This document shows, piece by piece, positions 42,152-51,040 of a stretch of 64,000 nucleotides of DNA; the stretch's first letter is position 1, and each line of letters opens with the position of its first letter. The DNA lies in contig NZ_JACVEW010000002.1 of assembly GCF_017776525.1 (NCBI RefSeq), positions 124,001-188,000 on the forward strand, in the 5' to 3' direction. The translations under genes were made by a program, and so were the position numbers. This DNA comes from Marinobacterium alkalitolerans (GTDB lineage: Bacteria > Pseudomonadota > Gammaproteobacteria > Pseudomonadales > Balneatricaceae). The notes below the pieces were generated by a model. The model did not search any database, was not told the DNA's origin, and saw only the letters and a list, made by a program, of their open reading frames with translations.

Positions 42152-42169
42152 GGCCCGCTGCGGCGGGCC
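42152..42169 (+). terminator. Hairpin inside the C/D-ring gene cluster
   Basis: GGCCCGC and GCGGGCC form a perfect 7-bp stem with a TGCG loop, in the 66-bp gap between the FadA6-like gene and the following SDR gene. No T-run follows, so partial attenuation or mRNA stabilisation is more likely than full termination. Confidence 0.5.
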
Positions 42170-42181
42170 CATGGGGGAGTT

Positions 42182-43066
42182 ATGTCTATTCTTCAGGGCC
42201 GAGTGGCCATCATTACCGGTGCCGGCGGTGGTTTGGGCGCTGCGCACGCCAAAGTATTTGCCGCCGAAGGCTGCGCTGTTGTCGTCAACGATATCAATGA
42301 AGCGGCGGCTCAGGCTGTGGTCGACGAGATCACCGCAGCTGGTGGCAAGGCCGTGGTGAATACCTCCGATATTACCAATTACGAAGACAGCGCCAATGCC
42401 ATCCAGCAAGCCATCGAGAGCTTCGGTGATCTGCATATCGTGCTGAACAACGCCGGTGTGAACCGCGACCGCATGTTCGCGTCCATGACCGAGCAGGAGT
42501 GGGACACCATCATGGCGGTGCACCTGAAAGGGCACTTCTGCATCTCTTCCCATGCCGTTCACTACTGGCGTGATCAGGCCAAGGCGGGCAAGCCGGTGGC
42601 GGCTCGCATCATCAATACCACCTCTGGTGCGGGTCTGCAGGGCTCCATCGGTCAGTCCAACTACGCCGCAGCCAAGGGCGGTATCGCCGCGCTGACATTG
42701 AACCAGGCCGCCGAGCTGGGCCGTTACGGCATCACCGCCAACGCGGTGGCGCCGGCGGCGCGTACCGGCATGACGACCGCAGTGGAAGCCATGGCGACCC
42801 GCATGGCCAAGCCGGAAGACGGCAGCTTCGACTACTGGGCACCGGAAAACGTCTCTTCGCTGCTGGCCTGGCTGGCATCCGAGGAAGCGGGCGATGTCAC
42901 CGGCAAGGTGTTCGAGTCCGAAGGCGGTCGCATCTGTATCTGTGACGGCTGGCGCACCACCGAAGGTGTGGACAAGGGTGACCGTTGGGAACCGTCCGAG
43001 CTGGGTGAAGTGGTCCACAAACTGATCAAGGACGCCGTTCCGGCGCAGAAAGTCTGGGGCAGCTGA
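42182..43066 (+). CDS. Short-chain dehydrogenase (17-beta-HSD4-like)
   Basis: A 294-residue SDR. The Rossmann motif is TGAGGGLG (12-19), NNAG lies near 93-96, and the catalytic residues are in NTTSGAGLQGSIGQSNYAAAKGG (Ser, Tyr, Lys). It is about 45 residues longer than a minimal SDR, with a C-terminal extension (CDGWRTTEGVDKGDRWEPSELGEVVHKLI) like that of the 3-hydroxyacyl-CoA dehydrogenase part of multifunctional enzyme type 2. It probably oxidises a 3-hydroxyacyl-CoA. GGGGGAG precedes the ATG. ipdF follows 11 bases downstream. Confidence 0.87.
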   Translation: MSILQGRVAIITGAGGGLGAAHAKVFAAEGCAVVVNDINEAAAQAVVDEITAAGGKAVVNTSDITNYEDSANAIQQAIESFGDLHIVLNNAGVNRDRMFASMTEQEWDTIMAVHLKGHFCISSHAVHYWRDQAKAGKPVAARIINTTSGAGLQGSIGQSNYAAAKGGIAALTLNQAAELGRYGITANAVAPAARTGMTTAVEAMATRMAKPEDGSFDYWAPENVSSLLAWLASEEAGDVTGKVFESEGGRICICDGWRTTEGVDKGDRWEPSELGEVVHKLIKDAVPAQKVWGS

Positions 43067-43077
43067 GGAGCGCTGAA

Positions 43078-43863
43078 ATGAGCAAGATTCCGACATATGT
43101 TGAAGGTCACGGCCTGCTCAAGGGCAAGTCCGTATTGATTACTGCGGCAGCCGGGGCGGGCATTGGCTTTTCCGCCGCCAAGCGTGCCGCCGAGGAGGGT
43201 TGCCGTGCGCTGATGATCTCCGACATTCATCCGCGTCGCTTGGAAGAAGCGGTGGCCGCGCTGAAGCAGGAAACCGGTCTGGACGCCATCTACGGCCAGC
43301 TCTGCAATGTGACTGTGGAAGAAGAAGTCCAGGCACTGGTTGCCGCTGCCGAGGAGCAGCTGGGCGGTGTCGATGTACTGATCAACAACGCGGGCCTTGG
43401 CGGTCAGAAAACCGTGGTCGAGATGAGCGACGAGGAGTGGCACCGGGTGCTGGATATCACCCTGACCGGCACCTTCCGCATGACCCGTGCCATGCTGCCG
43501 CACATGCAGGCGCGTGGTGCCGGTGCCATCGTCAACAACGCCTCGGTACTGGGCTGGCGTGCGCAGAAAGAGCAGGCACATTACGCGGCGGCCAAGGCCG
43601 GCGTGATGGCACTGACCCGCTGCAGCGCACTGGAAGCCGCCGAGCATGGCGTGCGCATCAATGCGGTGTCGCCGTCCATCGCACTGCATGACTTCCTCAA
43701 GAAAGCCTCCAGCGAAGAGCTGCTGGCGCAGCTGGCCAGCCGCGAAGCCTTTGGTCGTGCGGCCGAGGTGTGGGAAGTGGCCAATGTGATGATGTTCCTG
43801 GCCAGTGATTATTCGTCCTATATGACCGGTGAAGTGCTCTCGGTCAGCTCGCAGCACGCCTAA
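43078..43863 (+). CDS. ipdF: IpdF-like short-chain dehydrogenase
   Basis: A 261-residue SDR beginning VEGHGLLKGKSVLITAAAGAGIGFSAAKRA, with TAAAGAGIG in place of TGxxxGxG. The middle and end (NNASVLGWRAQKEQAHYAAAKAG, INAVSPSIALHDFL, EAFGRAAEVWEVA, FLASDYSSYMTGEVLSVSSQ) closely match mycobacterial IpdF (Rv3559c) as I remember it. IpdF oxidises the 5-hydroxy group of 5-OH-HIP-CoA to the ketone. Its co-occurrence with ipdA, ipdB, ipdC and echA20 is the basis for calling this a steroid C/D-ring cluster. Confidence 0.85.
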   Translation: MSKIPTYVEGHGLLKGKSVLITAAAGAGIGFSAAKRAAEEGCRALMISDIHPRRLEEAVAALKQETGLDAIYGQLCNVTVEEEVQALVAAAEEQLGGVDVLINNAGLGGQKTVVEMSDEEWHRVLDITLTGTFRMTRAMLPHMQARGAGAIVNNASVLGWRAQKEQAHYAAAKAGVMALTRCSALEAAEHGVRINAVSPSIALHDFLKKASSEELLAQLASREAFGRAAEVWEVANVMMFLASDYSSYMTGEVLSVSSQHA

Positions 43864-43874
43864 GGAGATTAAGG

Positions 43875-44360
43875 ATGGCAAACCAGACGTTTGGCAGCGC
43901 CGAGGCGCTGCTGGCCGCCGAAGGGATGGATCTGGGCTGCAGCGAGTGGCTGGAGATCACCCAGGAGCGAATTAACCTCTTTGCCGAAGCCACCGGTGAC
44001 CACCAGTGGATCCACGTGGATCCGGTAAAGGCGGTCGATGGCCCCTTCGGCAAGTGTATTGCCCACGGTTATCTGACCCTGTCGCTGGTGAATCTCTTCC
44101 TGCCTCAGCTGATGGAAGTGGAAAACCTGCAGATGGGTGTCAACTATGGCTGCGACAAGGTGCGCTTCCCGGCGGCGGTGCCGGTGGGCAGTCGCATCCG
44201 TGGCCGCGGTGAAGTGATCGCCGTTGAACAGATCAAGCAGGCGGTGCAGGCCACCGTGCGCGTGACCGTCGAGATCGAAGGCAGTGACCGCCCCGGTTGC
44301 GTCATCGACACCATCAGCCGTTACACCTTCAATCCGGCTCAGTCAGGAGAATCGAGATGA
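43875..44360 (+). CDS. MaoC-like R-specific enoyl-CoA hydratase
   Basis: A 161-residue single hot-dog-domain hydratase. The active-site motif is [36 protein letters not shown], with the catalytic Asp and His as in PhaJ and bacterial MaoC. It adds water to a trans-2-enoyl-CoA to give the R-3-hydroxyacyl-CoA. AAGGAGATTAAGG precedes the ATG. Its stop overlaps the thiolase start. Together with the SDRs and the thiolase it makes a full beta-oxidation round for the ring-derived acyl-CoA. Confidence 0.9.
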   Translation: MANQTFGSAEALLAAEGMDLGCSEWLEITQERINLFAEATGDHQWIHVDPVKAVDGPFGKCIAHGYLTLSLVNLFLPQLMEVENLQMGVNYGCDKVRFPAAVPVGSRIRGRGEVIAVEQIKQAVQATVRVTVEIEGSDRPGCVIDTISRYTFNPAQSGESR

Positions 44361-45562
44361 GCGAAGCAGTCATTGTATCCACGGCGCGTACCGCGCTGAC
44401 CAAGTCGTTCCGCGGCTCCTTCAACGATACCGAAGCGCCGGTGCTGGGCGGCCATGTGGTCCGTGCCGTGGTCGAGCGTGCCGGTATCGAGCCGGACGCG
44501 GTGGAAGACGTGATCATGGGCGCAGCGGTGCAGCAGGGCACCCAGGCCTACAACATCGGTCGTCTCTGCGCCTACACCGGCGGTCTGCCGGACAGTGTGC
44601 CGGGCATGGCGCTGGACCGCATGTGTGCCTCCGGTCTGATGACCATCGGGGTGGCGGCCAAGAGCATCATCGCTGGTGAAATGAACGTGGCTATCGCCGG
44701 TGGCGTTGAATCGCTGTCACTGACTCAGACCAAGCACAAGAACACCTATCGCGCCCAGTCCGAGGCGGTAAAAGAAGTAGTCCCCAGCGCCTACATTCCG
44801 ATGATCGAAACCGCCGAGATCGTAGCCGAGCGCTATGGCATCAGCCGTGAAGAGCAGGACCGTTACGCCCTGCAGAGCCAGCAGCGCACCGCTGCCGCGC
44901 AGGAAGCGGGTCTGTTCGATGACGAGATCGTGCCGCTGACGGCGCAAAAACTGGTGTTTGACGAAGAGCGCAAGCCGGCCGGTCACAAGGAAGTGGTGGC
45001 GGACCGTGACGAGTGCAACCGTCCGCAGACCACCTACGAAAGCCTGGCTGGTCTGGCGCCGGTGTGGAAAGACGGTCAGTGGATTGCCGAAGGCAAGCAT
45101 GTCACCGCCGGTAACGCCTCTCAGTTCTCCGACGGGGCCGCTGCGACCTTGCTGATGAGTCGTGAAGAAGCGGATCGTCGCGGCATTGCGCCGCTGGGTA
45201 TCTACAAGGGCATCGCCGTGGCTGGCTGCAAGCCTGAAGAGATGGGCATTGGCCCGGTCTATGCCATTCCCAAGTTGCTGGAGCGCTTCAACCTTAAAGT
45301 GGACGATGTGGGTCTGTGGGAGATCAACGAAGCTTTTGCCAGTCAGGTGCTGTACTGCCGTGACAAGCTGGGTATCCCCAATGACCGCCTGAACGTGAAC
45401 GGTGGTGCCATCTCCATCGGCCATCCGTTTGGCATGTCCGGCGCACGGATGGTGGGGCATGCCCTGATCGAAGGCCGTCGCCGTGGCGTGAAGTATGTCG
45501 TCATCGCCATGTGTATCGGCGGTGGCATGGGCGCAGCGGGGCTGTTTGAAGTCTGCCCCTGA
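44357..45562 (+). CDS. Acetyl-CoA acetyltransferase / 3-ketoacyl-CoA thiolase
   Basis: A 401-residue thiolase with catalytic Cys in [19 protein letters not shown] (about 92), His in [18 protein letters not shown] (about 357) and the second Cys in [15 protein letters not shown] (about 390). ATG 44357 follows AGGAG and overlaps the MaoC stop (ATGA); the longer frame back to 44297 lies inside the MaoC gene. It is the second thiolase of the cluster. Substrate chain length cannot be read from sequence. Confidence 0.92.
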   Translation: MSEAVIVSTARTALTKSFRGSFNDTEAPVLGGHVVRAVVERAGIEPDAVEDVIMGAAVQQGTQAYNIGRLCAYTGGLPDSVPGMALDRMCASGLMTIGVAAKSIIAGEMNVAIAGGVESLSLTQTKHKNTYRAQSEAVKEVVPSAYIPMIETAEIVAERYGISREEQDRYALQSQQRTAAAQEAGLFDDEIVPLTAQKLVFDEERKPAGHKEVVADRDECNRPQTTYESLAGLAPVWKDGQWIAEGKHVTAGNASQFSDGAAATLLMSREEADRRGIAPLGIYKGIAVAGCKPEEMGIGPVYAIPKLLERFNLKVDDVGLWEINEAFASQVLYCRDKLGIPNDRLNVNGGAISIGHPFGMSGARMVGHALIEGRRRGVKYVVIAMCIGGGMGAAGLFEVCP

Positions 45563-45571
45563 TCGACGGTA

Positions 45572-45593
45572 AAGGCGTCCTGCGGGGCGCCTT
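45572..45593 (+). terminator. Hairpin after the second thiolase gene
   Basis: AAGGCGTCC and GGGCGCCTT form a 9-bp stem with one G-U pair and a TGCG loop, 9 bases after the thiolase stop. Only a weak GTCTTG follows. Transcription probably continues partly into the SDR gene 35 bases downstream. Confidence 0.5.
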
Positions 45594-45627
45594 GTCTTGA
45601 GAAACGCTCTAATACAAGGACAAGAAG

Positions 45628-46383
45628 ATGAGCCGGAAACTGTTTGAACTTGAGGGGCTGGTCGCACTGGTGACCGGTGCCGGTCAGGGCATGGGGCTGG
45701 GCGTTGCGCGTGCGCTGGCGACTCAGGGTGCCAGGGTCGTGATCAACGACTACTACCCGGAGCGTGCCGAGGGTGCCGCTGCTCAGCTGCGTGAAGAAGG
45801 CTTTGAGGTCTGCGCCGCGCCGGGCGATATCACCGATGCCGAGGTGCGTGAAAGCATCGTGGCCACCGCTGAACGCGAGTACGGCCCGGTCAATATTCTG
45901 GTCAACAACGCCGGTGTTCCTCCCGGCATGCCCAACTCTCTGAGTCACTTTGAAAACCTGGCGGATGAGGACTTTGAACGCCAGCTGGATCTTAATCTGC
46001 GTGCCATTCTGGGGTTGACCCGCCTTGTGATGGACGGGATGGTGGAGCAGGGCTTCGGTCGCATCATCATTATCAGTTCCGAGTCCTGGCGTCAGGGCCT
46101 GCAGTTTGGCCTGACCAACTATGCGGCAGCAAAATCGGCCGCATTGGGCTTCATGCGGCATCTGGCCCATGAGGTCGGTCGCAAGGGCATCACCGCCAAC
46201 GCGGTGTCGCTGGGCACCATGAACAACTTCGGCGACTATGCCGAATACGCCAAGGCCACTGCCGTTGGGCGTACCGGTACGCCGGAAGACGTGGGAGCTG
46301 CGGTGGCCTATCTGGCGTCCCGCGAGGCGTCCTGGATGTCGGGTCAGGTGCTGCCGCTCAACGGCGGCTCCATTACATCCTGA
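45628..46383 (+). CDS. Short-chain dehydrogenase/reductase
   Basis: A 251-residue SDR: TGAGQGMG (about 16-23), NNAG (about 92-95), catalytic Ser in IIISSESWRQGLQFGLTNYAAAKSA (the usual second Ser and YxxxK are present) and the C-terminal GQVLPLNGGS. It most resembles the FabG-like group that oxidises hydroxyacyl-CoAs or alicyclic alcohols. AAGGAC precedes the ATG. It is followed by a TetR-type regulator 12 bases later, in the same direction. Confidence 0.88.
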   Translation: MSRKLFELEGLVALVTGAGQGMGLGVARALATQGARVVINDYYPERAEGAAAQLREEGFEVCAAPGDITDAEVRESIVATAEREYGPVNILVNNAGVPPGMPNSLSHFENLADEDFERQLDLNLRAILGLTRLVMDGMVEQGFGRIIIISSESWRQGLQFGLTNYAAAKSAALGFMRHLAHEVGRKGITANAVSLGTMNNFGDYAEYAKATAVGRTGTPEDVGAAVAYLASREASWMSGQVLPLNGGSITS

Positions 46384-46395
46384 GACTCGAAACCG

Positions 46396-47046
46396 ATGCG
46401 CCGCACGCGAGCCGAAGCCGAGAGCACCCGCCTTGCCATCATGCAAAAGGGGCTGGAGCTCTTTGCTGATCAGGGCGTGGCGGCCACGCGCCTGAGTGAT
46501 ATCGCCAAGGCCGCGGGGTTTACCCGCGGTGCCATCTATTGGCACTTTCGCAACAAATGGCATCTGTTCGATGCGATCTGTGAGCACTATTCAAAGCCGT
46601 TCAAGCAGCTGAGTGATGCCTGCCTGTCAGATCAGGAGGCAGATCCGCTGGGCAAGCTGCGTCAGTTGCTGGTCGAGCTGTTGAGCCGGGTCGAGACGGA
46701 TATGGCCTTTCGCCGCATGATGCTGATGTTTATTCGAGAAAGCTCGGTGAGCTGTGCAGAAGAAGTCGCCGAGCCAGTTGCCCGCTTCATGCAGTACCAA
46801 CATCAGCGCCGGCTGGGCGTGATTCGAAATGCCATTCGCCGTTGCCAATTACCGGCTTCAACCGACCCTGAAGCCGCCTCCTGGCTGATCAAGGCGATGA
46901 TTGACGGCTTTGTCACCAGCTGGCTGCAGCGGGCAGACTATTTTTCAATTTCAAGTAATGCAGACGTGTTTGTGGATACGGTAATCGCCAGCCTGAGTGC
47001 GTTACAGCCTGTTCCGGACTCTGTCGATGATGAGGTATGTGTGTAA
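46396..47046 (+). CDS. TetR-family transcriptional regulator
   Basis: A 216-residue TetR/AcrR regulator. The N-terminal helix-turn-helix (about 10-56: IMQKGLELFADQGVAATRLSDIAKAAGFTRGAIYWHFRNKWHLF) is complete; the rest is the helical ligand-binding domain, closest in pattern to the AcrR/TtgR C-terminal group. It lies inside the catabolic operon between an SDR and ETF-QO, and its stop overlaps the next start (TAATG). It is a candidate for the repressor acting at the motif shared by 7150-7168 and 33237-33255, by analogy with KstR2, which controls C/D-ring genes in actinobacteria. No direct evidence links them. Confidence 0.9.
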   Translation: MRRTRAEAESTRLAIMQKGLELFADQGVAATRLSDIAKAAGFTRGAIYWHFRNKWHLFDAICEHYSKPFKQLSDACLSDQEADPLGKLRQLLVELLSRVETDMAFRRMMLMFIRESSVSCAEEVAEPVARFMQYQHQRRLGVIRNAIRRCQLPASTDPEAASWLIKAMIDGFVTSWLQRADYFSISSNADVFVDTVIASLSALQPVPDSVDDEVCV

Positions 47047-48698
47047 TGAGTCGTGAATCGATGGAATTTGATGTGGTCATCGTGGGTGCAGGCCCTGCCG
47101 GTCTGTCGGCGGCCTGCCGCCTGATGCAGCAGGCTCAGTCCGCCGAGCAGGAGTTGACGGTCTGTGTGGTAGAAAAAGGCTCTGAAGTTGGTGCTCATAT
47201 TCTGTCCGGCGCGGTGATGGAAACCCGGGCGCTGGATGAACTCTTTCCCGACTGGAAAGAGCAGGGGGCTCCGCTCAATACGCCAGTGACCGCCGACCGG
47301 GTAGTGATGCTCAAGGATGCCGAGCGCGTGACGGCACTGCCCAATGCATTGGTACCCAAGCCCATGCACAACGAGGGCAACTATATCGTCAGCCTGGGCA
47401 ATGTTTGTCGCTGGCTGGGTGAGCAGGCCGAAGTATTGGGTGTGGAAGTGTTCCCCGGCTTTGCTGCGGCCGAGATCCTCTACAACGATGATGGCAGCGT
47501 AAAGGGCATTGCCACCGGCGATATGGGGGTGACCGCTGCGGGCGAGCAGGGCCCCAACTACATGCCGGGGATGGAGCTGCATGCCAAATACACATTATTT
47601 ACCGAGGGCTGCCGGGGGCATTTGGGCAAGCAGCTGATCAACCGCTTCAAGCTGGATCAGGATGCGGACCCCCAGCACTATGGTATCGGCATCAAGGAGC
47701 TATGGGACATTGACCCGGCGAAGCATCAGCCCGGCCTGGTGGTGCACGGCTCCGGCTGGCCGCTGAGCGAATCCGGTGCCAGTGGCGGTTTTTTCCTTTA
47801 CCACACCGATGACAACCAGGTAGTGGTCGGCCTGATCACCGACCTCAACTACGACAATCCCTGGCTGAGCCCCTTCGATGAATTCCAGCGCATGAAGCAC
47901 CATCCCGAGATCGGCCAGGTGCTGGAGGGCGGCAAGCGCGTGTCTTATGGCGCCCGTGCCATCACCAAGGGCGGCTTCAATGCACTGCCGAAGATGACCA
48001 TGCCCGGCGCGCTCCTGCTGGGGTGTGATGCCGGTACGCTGAACTTCAGCAAGATCAAGGGGACCCATACGGCGATGAAATCCGGCATGCTGGCGGCGGA
48101 AGCGGTGGCCGAAGCCCTGCTGGCCGGTGACGAGGGCGGGCGTGACCTGACCGCGTTCACCGATGCATTCAAGGCGTCCTGGCTGTATGACGAGCTTTAT
48201 CGCTCGCGCAACTTTGGCCCTGCGATGCACAAACTGGGTACCTGGTTGGGCGGTGCCTTTAACTATGTGGATCAGAACTGGTTCGGCGGCAAGATCCCGG
48301 TCACCCTGCATGACACCGAACATGATCACGCCCAGCTGAAACCGGCGGATCAGTCCCCGAAAATCGACTATCCCAAGCCGGATGGTGTGTTGTCCTTCGA
48401 CAAGCCCTCGTCCGTGTTCCTGTCCAACACCAACCACGAGGAAGACCAGCCCTGTCATCTGCAACTGAAGGATGCCGGCATTCCGATCAGCCAGAACCTG
48501 CCCAGGTTCGCCGAGCCGGCGCAGCGTTTCTGCCCGGCTGGGGTGTACGAAGTGGTGGAGGGCGGCAATGGGCCTCAGTTCCAGATCAACGGTCAGAATT
48601 GCGTCCACTGCAAGACCTGCGACATCAAGGATCCGGCCCAGAATATCACCTGGGTGGTGCCGGAAGGGGCCGGCGGGCCGAACTACCCGAATATGTAG
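47046..48698 (+). CDS. Electron transfer flavoprotein-ubiquinone oxidoreductase
   Basis: A 550-residue ETF-QO: the N-terminal FAD-binding motif FDVVIVGAGPAGLSAACRLM (about 9-28), a monotopic membrane-binding and ubiquinone region in the middle, and a C-terminal 4Fe-4S domain with CPAGVYEV and CVHCKTCDIKDP. It passes electrons from reduced ETF to the quinone pool. ATG 47046 overlaps the TetR stop and has GAGG upstream; ATG 47061 is a possible alternative. As last gene of the operon it serves the three acyl-CoA dehydrogenase pairs encoded nearby. No ETF alpha/beta genes are in the window. Confidence 0.95.
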   Translation: MSRESMEFDVVIVGAGPAGLSAACRLMQQAQSAEQELTVCVVEKGSEVGAHILSGAVMETRALDELFPDWKEQGAPLNTPVTADRVVMLKDAERVTALPNALVPKPMHNEGNYIVSLGNVCRWLGEQAEVLGVEVFPGFAAAEILYNDDGSVKGIATGDMGVTAAGEQGPNYMPGMELHAKYTLFTEGCRGHLGKQLINRFKLDQDADPQHYGIGIKELWDIDPAKHQPGLVVHGSGWPLSESGASGGFFLYHTDDNQVVVGLITDLNYDNPWLSPFDEFQRMKHHPEIGQVLEGGKRVSYGARAITKGGFNALPKMTMPGALLLGCDAGTLNFSKIKGTHTAMKSGMLAAEAVAEALLAGDEGGRDLTAFTDAFKASWLYDELYRSRNFGPAMHKLGTWLGGAFNYVDQNWFGGKIPVTLHDTEHDHAQLKPADQSPKIDYPKPDGVLSFDKPSSVFLSNTNHEEDQPCHLQLKDAGIPISQNLPRFAEPAQRFCPAGVYEVVEGGNGPQFQINGQNCVHCKTCDIKDPAQNITWVVPEGAGGPNYPNM

Positions 48699-48921
48699 CC
48701 TTGACGGGCAGTTGCTGTTGAATGTCGGTAACTGCTCAAAAATGATCGTCAAACGCCTCCTTTGTCTTTCGATCTACTTGTGAAACCTGTACGTAGTAAC
48801 TCGCATTTGTGCTCTATAGTGCTGTGACAGCAGTTTCGTTGAGCGAGCGTAGTGGCCTGACTCGTTGCAGGTTGCGACGTACTGTTAGTTGTTCACCCGG
48901 AAACGCAAACGAGGAGAAAAC

Positions 48922-49998
48922 ATGACCGATCTATTTGCCTCTGGTCAGTTTGGCGCCGTTACACTCAAGAACCGAGTTCTCATGGCACCACTTACCCGTT
49001 GTCGTGCAGACGCTGATCATGTGCCAACGCCCATGATGGCAGAGCACTATGCGCAGCGGGCTTCCGCGGGGCTGATCATTGCCGAGGCGACCATGGCAAT
49101 GGAAGGCTGTTCCGCCTTCTGGCGTGAGCCCGGCATCTATTCCGAGGCTCAAGTGGCTGGCTGGAAGAAGGTTACTGATGCCGTGCATGCCAGGGGGGGC
49201 AAGATTTTCCTGCAGATCTGGCATGGTGGTCGCGCCTGTCATCCACTGCTGAATGATGGCCGTGATCCGGTTGCGCCCAGTGCAATGGCCATCACAAACG
49301 ATGAGGTGCACACACCGGAAGGCAAGAAGCCCTACACGGTTCCCCGTGCACTGAGGGACGATGAGATTCCCGCCATCATCGAGGGGTTCAGAGTAGCGGC
49401 CGAAAATGCGAAACGAGCCGGTTTTGATGGCGTCGAAGTGCATGGCGCCAACGGCTACCTGCTGGATCAGTTCTTGCGTGATGGTTCCAACCACCGTGAG
49501 GGGCCCTATGGTGGTTCTGTTGAAAACCGGGCTCGCCTGTTACTGGAAGTGCTGGATGCTGTTACCTCGGTCTGGGGCGGAGATCGCGTAGGGCTGCGCC
49601 TGTCGCCGCTGAACAGCTTTAACAGCATGAAAGACAGCGATCCGGTAGGGTTGGTCACCTGGTTGTCCAAACGACTGAATGAGTATGGTCTGGCGTACGT
49701 CCACTTAATGCGTGGCGACTTCTTTGGCGAGCAGCAAGCGGATGTGATCACGCCCGTGCGTGAGCATTTCAACGGAAACCTCATTCTGAATATGGGGTAC
49801 AGCGGCGAAGAGGCCAATGCGGCCATTGAGGCAGGGCAGGCTGATGCCGTCGCGTTCGGGGTGCCTTTCCTGGCCAACCCGGACCTGCCGGAGCGTTTGA
49901 AACAGGGTGCGGAATTGAACAAGCCGGATCCCAAAACCTTTTATACCCAGACGGAAGAGGGCTACACGGATTATCCAACGTTGAATGCTGCCGGGTGA
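48922..49998 (+). CDS. Old Yellow Enzyme family alkene reductase (NemA type)
   Basis: A 358-residue single-domain OYE using FMN and NAD(P)H to reduce activated C=C bonds, nitro groups or nitrate esters. The barrel shows LKNRVLMAPLTRCRAD at the start, QIWHGGRACHP with the substrate-binding His pair region, and VEVHGANGYLLDQFLRDGSNHREGPYGGSVENRARLLLEV. Length and motifs fit NemA/xenobiotic reductase rather than the large iron-sulfur form at 4-6 kb. GAGGAG eight bases upstream supports ATG 48922. It is a single gene with its own 220-bp upstream region. A detoxification role is the usual one; a part in polycyclic degradation is possible. Confidence 0.93.
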   Translation: MTDLFASGQFGAVTLKNRVLMAPLTRCRADADHVPTPMMAEHYAQRASAGLIIAEATMAMEGCSAFWREPGIYSEAQVAGWKKVTDAVHARGGKIFLQIWHGGRACHPLLNDGRDPVAPSAMAITNDEVHTPEGKKPYTVPRALRDDEIPAIIEGFRVAAENAKRAGFDGVEVHGANGYLLDQFLRDGSNHREGPYGGSVENRARLLLEVLDAVTSVWGGDRVGLRLSPLNSFNSMKDSDPVGLVTWLSKRLNEYGLAYVHLMRGDFFGEQQADVITPVREHFNGNLILNMGYSGEEANAAIEAGQADAVAFGVPFLANPDLPERLKQGAELNKPDPKTFYTQTEEGYTDYPTLNAAG

Positions 49999-50259
49999 TT
50001 GTAAGACCTTGGATTTCTGGCTGTTTTGGGGTTGCCGATATCAGGTTGGTGTCGATATCAATCGGCTTGTAACGTGTATCGGTCACCCCCGTGAAGACAT
50101 GATCTGTGTTAATGCAACTGACACCAATGACGAGAGCTCATTGGCTCAGTCAAACTCCACCATTATTCTAGTGTTGGTTATGTGAGGGATTTCTGCCCAC
50201 GGAGGGTTGTTTGGCATTTCATGCGCTGACGAGGCGACTGCTACTGTGGAGCTGAAGTA

Positions 50260-50952
50260 TTGGACTCTAAACCGCACATCGTAATTGTCGAAGACGATAT
50301 TAGTCAGGCCAAGATAACAGCAAGAATTCTCCAATCTGAGCAGTATGACGTCACCCTGCTTTATTCCGGAGAACAGCTCGAGGAGCTGCTACGCAAGCGA
50401 AATATCGACTTGATCCTGATGGACTGGGTTTTGCCTGGCAAAAATGGATTTGAAACCCTTGAACTCATGCGACGATCTAATGTGGCGGTTCCTGTCATTT
50501 TTCTCACTGGTAACAGTGACGAACATCAGATTGCCAAGGCGCTTGATGCAGGCGCAGAAGACTATGTAGTCAAGCCCGTCAGGATTGCTGAGCTACTGGC
50601 TCGAATCAGAAAGGTCATCGGGCGAGCGGGTATTGGAAACTCGCCCGCTCAGGCGGTGGAAGGTTTTTTACGAGTCGTTAATGGTGATCTTGTCTCCGGA
50701 AACAGTCGACAGCATTTGACTGAATCAGAACGAAAACTGATGTCCCTCTTTCTGAACAATCAAGATGTTCTTCTAAGCCGGAATGATATAGCGGTGAGCT
50801 TGTGGGGGACGGATACCAGCAGTGATTCAGGACGTGCCGTCGATGTGACTGTGAGTCGCCTGCGTAAAAAACTCAGCCAGGTTGGGGGGACCCATCTTAA
50901 AATTCGAAGCCGCTACGGCGTGGGATACGTGATGGAAAAGGCTACGACTTAA
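50260..50952 (+). CDS. OmpR-family response regulator (orphan)
   Basis: A 230-residue regulator. The receiver domain (1-120) has EDD, phospho-acceptor Asp in LILMDWVLPGKNG and Lys in VVKPV; the winged-helix domain (about 135-228) ends RSRYGVGYVMEKA. The start is a TTG at 50260 with GGAG eight bases upstream; no ATG is available before the receiver begins. It has no adjoining kinase, but a PAS chemoreceptor and two sensor kinases follow within 5 kb. A pair of CAAAGTGTT direct repeats at 52702-52721 is a candidate binding site. Confidence 0.92.
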   Translation: MDSKPHIVIVEDDISQAKITARILQSEQYDVTLLYSGEQLEELLRKRNIDLILMDWVLPGKNGFETLELMRRSNVAVPVIFLTGNSDEHQIAKALDAGAEDYVVKPVRIAELLARIRKVIGRAGIGNSPAQAVEGFLRVVNGDLVSGNSRQHLTESERKLMSLFLNNQDVLLSRNDIAVSLWGTDTSSDSGRAVDVTVSRLRKKLSQVGGTHLKIRSRYGVGYVMEKATT

Positions 50953-51040
50953 AAACGGCAGGCCGTGAGAGCGTCTGGTTCTGTTTCCTTCCTTCTTGGC
51001 TAATCAAAAGCCTGCGCCATCCCTGGCCCTCTTTATTGCG

